Source: Glebionis coronaria
Taxonomy: Eukaryota; Streptophyta; Magnoliopsida; Asterales; Asteraceae
Reading direction: 5' to 3'
DNA: 64,000 nucleotides
Assembly: GCA_025667525.1 (NCBI GenBank)
Contig: CM046878.1
Coordinates: 100,951,237-101,015,236, forward strand
A program made the position numbers and the translations under genes. Below the pieces are notes generated by a model. That model saw only the letters and a list, made by a program, of their open reading frames with translations. It ran no database searches and was not told the DNA's origin. This document shows, one piece after another, positions 55,081-64,000 of this stretch. The stretch's first letter is position 1. The number at the start of each line of letters is the position of its first letter.

Positions 55081-56700
55081 AAGTTAGACCTCGGATCCAT
55101 TAAGTGTATTTTTATACGATACACAAAGGAAACAATGAGTTACTACTTTTAATACCCCACCGAGAATAAAATATTTGTTGCTCATAATGCTAAGTTCTTT
55201 GACACAAGTCTCAAAGGTCAAGAAGAAAATGGGAGTACTCCACTGCTTGGAGCAAATGGGAGTACTAGTAATCTTGATCTTATTCAAGATGATAATACAC
55301 TACCTTCTGGTAACACTAGGGAAGTACATGATGAATTTCAACATGAAAGTGCGGAACCTCAAAATGTAGACATTCTCATTCGTAAGTCCAGTAGGACGTA
55401 TGAAGCACCTGATAGATCTAGTTTCTATGTAGATGCTGAGAAACACGAATTAGGAGATCATGAAATCCATGAGAGATAACCAAATTTTGATTTTGGTTGA
55501 TCTTCCAGCGGGTAAAAGAACCGTTGGGTGTAAATGGTTATAAGATAAAGACCGACATGGATGGTAAGATACGCACCTATAGAGCTCGTCTTGTTGCGAA
55601 CGGATATACTCAAACCTATGGGCTAGATTGTGAGGAAACGTTTTTACTGGTTACAGACATTTGAGCTATTAAGATTCTCTTTGCCATAGTGGCATTCTGT
55701 GACTTTGATATATCGCAAATGCATGTCAAAACAGCCTCCTTCAATGGTCACTTTAGTGAAGATGTTCACATAGTGCACTTGAAGAGTTTGTTGATCTAAA
55801 GTATCTCAATAAAGTCTATAAGTTGCAGAGTTCCATTTATGGATTGAAGCAAGCTTCCAAAACCTATAATAAAAGGTTCGATGAAGAAATCAAAATGCTT
55901 GATTTTATTAAGAATCCTAATGAGCCATGAGTATTTGCCAAAGCTAGTGGGAGTAATGTAGCATTTCTCGTCTTGTATGTCGATGACATATTACTAATGA
56001 AAAATAACATTCCAATGTTGTAGGAAGTGAAAAATTGGTTGAGCAAGTGTTTTTTCATTAAGGATTTGGGTGATGCTGCATATAATCTTGATATCAAGAT
56101 CACACGAGATAGATCTAAGCGGTTGTTGTCTTTACGTCAAAAGACCTATTTTGATAAAATCCTAAAGAAGCATAGGATGGATAAATCAAAGAAAGGTTTT
56201 ACTCCAATGCAAGAAAAGCCAAACTTAAGTAAGAAGCAAAGTGCGATCACAACTAAACAGGTGAAACGTATGCAAAGAGTTTCAATGCTTGGGCAATTGA
56301 ATCTATTATGTATGCGGTAAGATGCATTAGACCTGATGTTGTTTTTGCATAAAAATTGCATAGTTGATTCCAACAAAATCCTGGTGAAAAGCAATGGACA
56401 GTTGTTAAAATTGTTCTTAAGTATCTTAGAAATACTAAAGATATGGAACTTGTTTTTGGGGTTAAACCAGAAACTAAGCTTAGAGGTAAAATGTTACATC
56501 GATGCTAGTTTTCAAACCGAAAAGGACGACACTAAATCCCACACTGTGTATATGTTTGTTCTTAATGGTGGAGCCGTTGACCGGAAGAGTAGTAAGCAAA
56601 GCATTACTGCAATGTCCTCTACTGAAGCTAAATATGTTGTTGTTGTTGATGATGATGCTACAATGGAGTTTGTCTGGAACAAATGTGTGTTATGATGCAC
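55081..56700 (+). pseudogene. Copia pol remnant (unit 3)
   Basis: Heavily mutated copia pol in several frames. From left to right: integrase tail (YPTENKIFVAHNAKFF, EAPDRSSFYVDAEK), RT (IRTYRARLVANGYTQTYG, a YVDDI-like tract near 55977-55990), and RNase H (CYIDASFQTEKDDTKSH, GGAVDRKSSKQSITAMSSTE). Similar in type to the 32735-40578 element. The 3' half matches 23641-24130. No LTR or target duplication was found. Confidence 0.85.
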
Positions 56701-58560
56701 TTGATGCATGAATAAATCCTTTTTCTTTTGTTAAAGTAAAATTTTATTAATATTTTATATAAAATTAAAACATTACGGTAAGATAAGTTTTCATTAAAGA
56801 AATTTGGTAAATATTTTCTCGGTAAATTAATTAATTCATAAATGACTTAATAGAATGGATGTGATGACTCCTGTCACATCCCGCGATATCGAAAACACGA
56901 TTTACGATGTAATAACATCGTAAAAAGTGATGGACTATAAATATGGGAGGATGGAGTAATAAACAAGTGCTCAAATCATGTTTCAAATTAAGTGAGTTGA
57001 CAATCTTTTCTTAAAAAATGAATTCACGTATCACTTAAAAAAATTGAGTTCTTAGAGCCCAATTCTAAAACCTTAAGATGAAATTAATCTTAAAAATGCA
57101 AGCTAATAAATAATGCTCACATTTATTAAAAGCAAATTTCCGTGTCTAGTTAAAAACACGAGTTTTTTTCGTTTATTAAAAGCAAATCTGAAATAACATA
57201 TTTATCTAATTTACATATTTAAATTGAATTCCAAATAGACAAAAATGAATATTTGTGTTGGGCATTTATGAGAAAAATCGAATTCGAATGAGCGACTTGA
57301 TTCAGGCAAAAAAACATATTGACCAAAATATGAGTTGAATAAGCTAGTAGATAAAATAACGAGTTAGCAATAAACAAGATCCGAGAAAATTTGCTTTAGA
57401 GGGTTTTGAAACCGAATTCTAAGTCAATATCACTACTCATTTAAATGCGAGACCTAATTAAACCAAAATAAACAAGTGTATCTATTTTACTATAAACGCA
57501 CACTTGGAATCATTTTTCTTACAAATTTCCACATAACAAATCCATCATTTTTGAAATTTTGTTTACTATTATTATAAATACATGTAAAAACATGAGCTTG
57601 AATTTGAATTTTAGACGTTTTTATGCCAAATATTTTTAAACTAAAGGAGCTTAGCTTAGTTGGTATTCACTTATGAAAAACTCATGAACTTACTCAAGAA
57701 ACTTTTTAAATAAAAGGTCATGAGTCTCGGCTCGTGCCTACTCTTTTTGCTTTAATGGAAAAGAAAATTACTGGAGCTATTCCTTGTAAGGTGGATAGTT
57801 GATGCCAAAAGACACCTAGTATTACAATTTTCTCGTCAATATAGAAATGTTCAATTTATATTTTCTAAATATGAATTATTGAAGAGCATAAACATTTTTT
57901 AAATGCTTTTAGATATAATTTTTTCAAGACCATAAGCTTCTCTCTTTAATTCTTTTTAGATATATGTTACATAAGGATTAGTTCAAGTAAAAAACTCCTT
58001 TACAATAAAAAAATAGATAGAGTATATTGGCCATTGACTTTGACTTAATTTAAGGCTCTTAATATATGTGGCAACTTCGTAAATATATTGAAAAATCAAA
58101 GCTTACATAATTCTGCTCGGAGGCTATTTGTGTAATTTTAAACATTTTACATGTCTGTTAAGCAAAAATAATGGAATTCCTTTTTTTCTCCCAATATTAT
58201 TTTTCCTGTCAAGTCGATTCCCCCATCAAAACTGATCATCAAATCGATTATAATCTGTGTTAAATTACTTGTCGACAACTAATATGTTCATTTTTCTCGG
58301 GTTTTCGTTTCTAATTTTTTTTTGTTTCATTAATTTTTGTTTTTGATTTTCTAGTTTTCATTGTTGTTTTATATTTGGTGGTACATGATGATCATAAATT
58401 TTGTAACGCTGACAAAGTTTTGATGATGATGATGTGCGCCGCTAGTGATGCTAACGCTCCACGATGCTGCAATAGATCGATGGTGCCGAAAGGCAGGATG
58501 TATAATAGACAATGATTAACGAATAACGTTAATGTTCTAATAGGATGAAACGGATGCAAA
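56701..58560 (+). repeat. Unit 3 non-coding block
   Basis: Collinear with 24131-26040: same order of ATTAAAACATTACGGT, TGTCACATC, CGTAATAACATCG, a tRNA-like tract (57643-57740) and CATGATGATCATAAATTTTG. No gene. Confidence 0.8.
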
Positions 58561-58585
58561 GTTTGATGGGTGTGTTTGTTGAAAT

Positions 58586-58627
58586 GAGCAGTAGCAGCGA
58601 GCAGTAGCAGCGAGCAGTAGCTGCGAG
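58586..58627 (+). repeat. Short tandem repeat GAGCAGTAGCAGC
   Basis: Three and a fraction copies of a 15-bp AGCAGTAGCAGCGAG-type unit. Simple repeat, no coding meaning seen. Confidence 0.7.
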
Positions 58628-58729
58628 ATCTTGTTGTTAGTTGGTAATAATTGTGTTTAGATAAAAACTTATTGGCTTAATTGTTAGCTTTCATGACTCA
58701 TTCGGTTTGTACTTGAAATTTAGGACCCT

Positions 58730-59217
58730 CCCGCACAAAGAAGAATCAGAGGAATCAATCAAATTCAAGATCTTCCGGATGGCGAATCTGTAAAATTCAA
58801 TAAATTTGGGCAAGCCGTAGGAAAGTGACAATTTCTGTTTGGAAAGTATGCAGGCACTCGAATTAGGAGACTAATTTCTATCCTCATAAAGAACTGGAAG
58901 GTTGTGAAACCGTCAGAAAAGGACTTTTTATGGTCAGATATTATGGTATGGCATCCTCCATCACTAATTCTATTATATTCTAACTTCGTTAATGTATTAA
59001 CTTATAACATATTTATAGTAGGCACATTTTAGACTACAAAATGATAAACTGATTAAAAAACGGACACTTTTATCATGTGCTATCAAGTGGAAGGCCTTCA
59101 AAACAAAACTAAGGATGAAATTCATGCTAAAAACATATCCCCGTTAACTAAATGGACATACATAGAGCAAGATGTGTGGGATCAATTATGTCTGAATGAA
59201 AACACGGCTGCCAAAAA
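58730..59217 (+). pseudogene. En/Spm-type transposase-associated (Ptta-like) fragment
   Basis: Two exon-like pieces. 58730-58950 reads RRIRGINQIQDLPDGESVKF, NKFGQAVG, a stop, then NWKVVKPSEKDFLWSDIM. After an intron-like gap, 59050-59200 reads IKWKAFKTKLRMKFM and, in a neighbouring frame, TKWTYIEQDVWDQLCLNE. The pattern (FNxxGQPIG ... DLWxxIM ... WKxFKxxLKxxF) resembles the plant transposase family associated with CACTA elements (recalled). It is a frameshifted fragment. Confidence 0.5.
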
Positions 59218-59326
59218 TGTTAGTTTCACTGCTTCTCCGATTGAGCTTGCTGAATATCATAATGACCTTTGCTTGGCTACTCCACTTGTAGCCATTTCTA
59301 AGCCACATCTGGCTCACTATCTCTAG
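59218..59326 (+). pseudogene. CYP79-like C-terminal tail, orphan copy
   Basis: Encodes VSFTASPIELAEYHNDLC, LATPLVAISKPHLAHYL and a stop, the C-terminal end of a CYP79-type P450. It lies directly after, and in frame with, the transposase-like piece, giving an 83-codon chimeric ORF (59075-59326). The rest of exon 2 is missing here. The downstream flank matches that of copies 1 and 2. Confidence 0.7.
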
Positions 59327-61640
59327 CCTTGAAATTAACTAATTCACACATGGGTTATTATAATCACTGGAATTTGTATGTTATCTTTGAGAAACTCTCC
59401 ATTCCATGTCTAATGTCTGGGATAAAGTTTGTTCTAGTGTATTGGATTTCACAGTATCAAAATAAGAGTTATATATATTCAGCATATCCATAAAATCTAT
59501 CATTCAAACCAAAATAGAAAAAGTTTCCATAACTATATACAAAATCAATGGTGCTATTCAAACCAGAAAAAAGACCATAAACCTCGACTCTACTATATGG
59601 TACACACTCGACACAACTCACTCTAACATATTCCAAAAACAATATATCTTCGTCATCATCATCGTTTCTATATTCGTCAATACTATAGACGTGAGTGAAT
59701 CCTGTCACACCCGCTAAAGCGTAAACACGAGTTGCAACGTAATAACATCTCAGATGATGGACAAACACCATATATTATTACATAAAATAAAAATATCCGA
59801 GTTAAAATTATTTCAATTATAATTCTTGAAAGAACAACATAAATAGTCTCCGAACATCTCCCAAAATAGAACAAATACCAAAACATCAACATTTACGCAA
59901 TGCTGAATATAATGTAATCACTTAGTTTCCACTTAAGTATGCTCACCTGAAAAGTATGATAAAAACGACCGACTATTGAAAAAAGTTAAACAATGCTCAC
60001 ATTTACTAAAAAACGAATATCCAAGTCTAGTTAAAAACGGCTTTTCTTCGTTTATTGAAAGGAAATTCGAAATAAGCAAGTTATCTAATTGGCTTTTCTA
60101 AAGCGAATTCCTCATAGGCGAATTAAAATAAGTGAGCTGTTGTTTATCGGATAAGAGAGTTCGGGATGAACGAGTTCATTCAGGTAAAAAAAACATATGA
60201 CAAAAACATGAGTTGAATAAGCAAGTTGGTAAAAAACGAATTATAATCAAGTTCCAAAAAATTCGTTTAAAGGGTTTCAAAACCGAATTCTACACCATGC
60301 CACGACTGCTTTTCTAGTTATTATCGTTTTAAGAGAAACCTAAACAAGAATAAACAAGTTCACCTATTTTCCAAAAACGCACACTTTGAATCACTTTTCT
60401 TGTTACTTTTCACGTAACAAATCCATCTTTTTTGTAAACTTCTTTACTTTTAACGTGAATAAACTTAAAAACATGAGCCTAAATGTATAACCACAACCCC
60501 TTGTAAAGAAATTGAATGAAAAAAGAGATTTCATGTACGTTACAAATACATACTCAAATTCGAAATTTGAATAGTAAACGTTTTTATGCCATATATTTAT
60601 AAACCAAAGGAGCTTAACTGAGTTGGTATTCACTTATGAGAAACTCGTAAGGTTACTAGAGAGAGTTTTTAAATAAAAGGTCTCATGCCTACTCTTTGTG
60701 CCCCAATGGGCAAGAGAGTTGCTTGGGCTAGGTGGATAGTTGATGCCAAAAGACACCCATGATTAAAGTATTATGGCCAATATATAAAAGTTCAATTTAT
60801 ATTTCCTAAATATGATTTATTCAAGACCATAAAACTTCTCTTTGATTCTTTTTAGATATATATATTACATATAATTAAAAAAAAAAAAGACTAACACTTT
60901 CCTCAATTATTTTTAAATATACATATAATTTACTCATGACCATAAACCTCTGATTGCTCCTATATATATAGTATATAAGGTTTATAATAATCTCTGTGTG
61001 TGCTAAAAACCAATTACGACCAAATCATTATAACTTCGAATATCAAACAAAACTTTTATTAAACTATATTTTTCACATGAGTAGTAGTTAATAAAACGGA
61101 AAGGAAAGAATTATTTCTTGATGGCACATAATGATATATGTGACTATATGAGTATTGGGTGAGGTTATTTTCAAAACCAAATAAATGTACAGAAATGCGA
61201 AAACCACCTTTTTACTCTTAAAATGTACATGTATATATATCGGGTTAGTTTATTAGGTAGAAATACATGAATTTTCATTGTCGTAGGTCACTAAGAACAT
61301 GTATGCACATGTATTTGTTTTGTATGTATGATAACTATCTTTTCGTTGAATAATAAGAAAGAGAAATGCTAGAACCACAAAAGTTTTACAAAATAAAATC
61401 CACAAAATGAGTTGTCATGATTATTATTGGCTTGGAATATAAGATGATTTAAAAAGTAAGAAAGAGATTACCAAATACTATGATGACAACTCATTTTGTG
61501 GATTAAATGTTAATTTAAACATAATAATGAAAATACATATGCATTGTTAAGAGTATTAAGGTGGTTCTCGCAGTTCTGTACATTTATTTGGTTCTGAAAA
61601 TAACCTTTCAGTATCAGTATATTGTGCTAATTTTGTGTCA
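59327..61640 (+). repeat. Unit 4 non-coding block and intron
   Basis: Aligns with 41220-42219 plus 50945-51480, and then with intron sequence at 52725-52935. It carries a tRNA-like tract at about 60606-60702. At 61150-61610 there is an extra 450-bp segment flanked by GGTTATTTTCAAAACCAAAT (61159) and the inverse-like GGTTCTGAAAATAACC (61591), which may be a foldback MITE. No gene. Confidence 0.65.
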
Positions 61641-61651
61641 TCTGATTGTAC

Positions 61652-62276
61652 GAAGCAATGATTGCACAGTTGATAACCTATCTCACGCAGTAGAATGGGC
61701 CGTGGCGGATATTATCAATGAACCAGATATTCTAAAAAGGAGACTCGATAACCAAGGCTAGTCACATGTTGTTTAGTCGGATCGTTCAAGATTAAGACAT
61801 ACCTAGATTCAAATATATAAAATCATGCATCAGTGAGTGCTTAGGTTGCACCATTTTGACACCTTCAATTCACTTCATGTTTCTATTACAAACACGACAG
61901 TTGCGGGTTACTTCATAACCAAGGGTAGTCACATGTTGCTTAGTCGACCTGGGCTAGGAAGGAATCAAAGTGTATGGAACAATCCAATGAGGTTTGATCC
62001 AGAGAGGCATCTAGGAGACGAAGGCATGCAAGTGAGTCTTTCCAATAATGAGCTGAAAATGATTTCATTTAGCACCGGGAGGCGTGGTTGTCCAGGAGTG
62101 TTTTTAGGTTCCACCATCACTCCAATGTTGTTGGCCTAATACTTCAAACGTTCACCTAGGAATTTCCGGGTAATGCTTCTTTGGTTGAGCTTGCTGAAAA
62201 TCATGATGACCTTTGCTTGGCTACTCCACTTGTAGCCATTGCTAAGCCACGTCTGGCTCACTGTCTCTACCCTTGA
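61652..62276 (+). pseudogene. CYP79-like cytochrome P450, exon 2, copy 4 (best preserved)
   Basis: Starts DNLSHAVEWAVADIINEPDI (acceptor mutated, GTAC for TTAG), stops at 61759, then 100 open codons (61837-62139): RLHHFDTFNSLHVS, TTVAGYFITKGSHMLLSRPG, NNPMRFDPERHLGDEG and SFSTGRRGCPGVFLGSTIT. A stop (LLA*) and a deletion follow, then the tail LVELAENHDDLCLATPL to AKPRLAHCLYP at 62172-62276. Heme Cys and PERF motif are present, but the EXXR-proximal part is replaced by unrelated sequence. CYP79s make aldoximes from amino acids. This copy is dead. A LINE begins at its stop codon. Confidence 0.85.
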
Positions 62277-64000
62277 TTTTTTTTTTTTTTGAACGGAAAT
62301 TTATTTCAAGAAACTAGCAAGGAGCTAGATTACAAAACAATGAGATAAGGATTTTTAAGCCAATCTTCTAAAGAGAAAGAGCTTTTGCTTCTAAATCTAC
62401 ACCAATAAAAAGAACTAGACATAATGTTATCCATAATTATCGACTTTGAAGAAACTTTGGTGTCGAACAAAATCTTGTTTCTGTGTGTCCAAATGTACCA
62501 CCATGCCACGAAAAAAACTCCTTCGAATAGTAGCTTGAGTTTACTTGGAAATCTGATAGAGATTAGCCATGTGAGCCATTGAGCATAATCTTGAGCATCC
62601 GATATCTCCATGTTCCACCAGGAGGAGATGTTGTGCATAATCTGCTTAGCTAAAGAACACTTGAAGAATAAATGACTCACTGTTTCCACACCTAAATCAC
62701 AAACCGGGCATTTAAGTGTGTCGATATCAATACCACGAAGGGATATGTTAAATCTGACTGGGAGGGCATCCATTTTCAGTTTCCAAGCAAAGATATTTAC
62801 CTTAATTGGTACATACTTAACCCATCTAGTGTTGGAAGTACCTTGAGGTAAGAAGGTATTATCAATGGCCTTACGAATAGAACTAACCGAGAATTCACCA
62901 TTTCCAGAAAGGGTCCATCGTAGTCTATCTGCACTTGGGTTCAAACTAACCTCACGCAAAGCGTCAGTAAGGTTGATCAGTTGATGTTCTTCAGCTCCGC
63001 CTCTGACCTGCCGACGAAAAGTAGAAGCCAAACTTGAGTCTTCGAGCTTGATTTTGACCGAAATTGTTTTACATGTTTCAAGAGCATATAATCTCGGATA
63101 AACGTCTTTCAATACAGATCCCTGAAACCATTTATCTTCCCAAAATTCCAACGATTCCCCATTACCAAGCGTGTGAGTGATGTAATCAAAGATGTTTATA
63201 CCTTTATCCCGAAGATTGTTAATCTCTTTAATAATAGTCAACCAACTCGAATTTGAGGTCTTCTTAACCATAGTACCCACCTTCCCATCTAGACCATGAA
63301 CTGCTTTGATGACTCGCGCCCATAAGGTGTTTTTTTGTGAGTAAAATCTCCACATCCACTTACACATTAAACCTCTATTGATGGCATACAAGCTAGAGAT
63401 GCCAAGACCCCCTTTCGATTTATCCATTAAAACTTTCTCCCAACTAATCCAAGTAGGTTTATTACTGCCTAAATCAATCCCGTTAAAGAATCTGTTACGG
63501 ATCGTTTCCAGTCTTCTAAGAACTTGCATAGGCACCTTATAAATCGACATGTGAAAAATAGGAATAGATCCTAAAACCGATTTGAGCAAAGTAAGTCTCC
63601 CACCGATGGATAAAAGTTTCATCTTCCATTTAGATAATCGATTAGTAACTTTTTGGATCACCTCCTCCCATTCATTTACGCGCGACATGTTACCACCAAC
63701 TTTGGTTCCCAAATAAGTGAATGGGGTTTTAAGAATTAAGCACCCTAATTTGGTGGCAGCAAGCTTGACTTGGTCATTACCAATATTCAAGCCCAGGATC
63801 TTACTTTTACAAAGGTTGAGTTTGAGACCCGAAGCTTTATAAAAACATTCTAAAACGTGTACAAGAGTATTAATATTTGTGTCGCTCCATTGCCCTATGA
63901 AAACCGCATCATCCGCGTAGAACAAATGAGAAATATTAATCGAGGAGTTAAGATTCAAACCTGTAAATAAATCAGCTTCGACCACCCTCTGAAACGACAA
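62277..64000 (-). mobile_element. LINE (non-LTR retrotransposon), 3' part
   Basis: Minus-strand ORF2 C-terminal half with a 14-base poly-A tail (poly-T 62277-62290). It is inserted exactly at the end of P450 copy 4 (CTACCCTTGA). The 5' part and second target duplication lie beyond the window. Confidence 0.9.
62330..64000 (-). CDS. LINE ORF2 C terminus: reverse transcriptase and zf-RVT
   Basis: 556 open codons with no lesion, running off the window. Reverse transcriptase motif HLFYADDAVFIG is at about residues 25-36, then GLKLNLCKSKILG and a thumb-like region (PFTYLGTKVGG, LLSIGGRLTLLKSVL). The zf-RVT domain (about 380-470) has FAWKLKMDALPVRFNI, CPVCDLGVETVSHLFFKC. It ends WLKNPYLIVL just before the short 3' UTR. 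The protein would nick target DNA and reverse-transcribe LINE RNA in the nucleus. The endonuclease domain would be upstream. The open frame suggests a fairly recent insertion. Confidence 0.9.
   Translation of the reverse strand: MSFQRVVEADLFTGLNLNSSINISHLFYADDAVFIGQWSDTNINTLVHVLECFYKASGLKLNLCKSKILGLNIGNDQVKLAATKLGCLILKTPFTYLGTKVGGNMSRVNEWEEVIQKVTNRLSKWKMKLLSIGGRLTLLKSVLGSIPIFHMSIYKVPMQVLRRLETIRNRFFNGIDLGSNKPTWISWEKVLMDKSKGGLGISSLYAINRGLMCKWMWRFYSQKNTLWARVIKAVHGLDGKVGTMVKKTSNSSWLTIIKEINNLRDKGINIFDYITHTLGNGESLEFWEDKWFQGSVLKDVYPRLYALETCKTISVKIKLEDSSLASTFRRQVRGGAEEHQLINLTDALREVSLNPSADRLRWTLSGNGEFSVSSIRKAIDNTFLPQGTSNTRWVKYVPIKVNIFAWKLKMDALPVRFNISLRGIDIDTLKCPVCDLGVETVSHLFFKCSLAKQIMHNISSWWNMEISDAQDYAQWLTWLISIRFPSKLKLLFEGVFFVAWWYIWTHRNKILFDTKVSSKSIIMDNIMSSSFYWCRFRSKSSFSLEDWLKNPYLIVL

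Noticed and set aside
31821..62276. A functional CYP79 gene
   Set aside because: Every exon copy has stops, frameshifts or deletions and no exon 1 was found, so none can encode an enzyme.

Overview
This window looks like repeat-dominated nuclear DNA of a eudicot, most likely a member of the Asteraceae. The reasons are the plant Ty1/copia and Ty3/gypsy signatures (initiator-Met and Asp-type primer binding sites), plant MITEs, a plant LINE with a zf-RVT tail, fragments of plant cytochrome P450 genes, and an accessory copia ORF of a type I recall from Asteraceae (Anthemideae) genomes. The Asteraceae assignment is inference. I see no intact host gene. Nearly everything is transposon or pseudogene.

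Layout. 1-5928: the 5' end of a minus-strand copia element (LTR, primer site, leader array, and a long gag-type frame broken by stops). 6102-9900: one end of a CACTA-like element, a coiled-coil coding remnant, a two-exon Ser-rich gene fragment and a small Cys-rich ORF. 10133-11854: a gypsy-type LTR with its primer site (minus strand). 12311-21307: a complete minus-strand copia element with both LTRs and a 5-bp target duplication that has lost reverse transcriptase/RNase H but keeps a large accessory ORF. 22190-23612: a tandem duplication containing palindromes. 23640-62280: a degenerate tandem set of units. Each unit carries some of: a copia RT remnant, about 2 kb of shared non-coding DNA, and the second exon of a CYP79-like P450. 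At least four P450 exon copies are visible, all broken.

This P450 pseudogene array has been repeatedly invaded: a very young copia element (27025-31723, LTRs differing at one base), a minus-strand copia (32735-40578), a Mutator-type MITE (40784-41066, 9-bp duplication), a plus-strand copia (42225-50944) which itself contains a 1.77-kb gypsy-type solo LTR (46108-47874), a CACTA-like MITE (51511-51928), a tRNA-derived SINE (54160-54374), a Stowaway MITE (54405-54682) and a LINE (62277 to the window edge). Several insertions can be proven by uninterrupted paralogous sites inside this window.

The most unusual signal is that three LTR-element leaders of two superfamilies carry long arrays of short units built on the core ATTCCG (4713-5352, 10505-11000, 47107-47520). 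Next are the RT-less copia that retains its accessory ORF, and a young copia whose single long ORF runs out of frame through the ancestral CCCH zinc-finger region.
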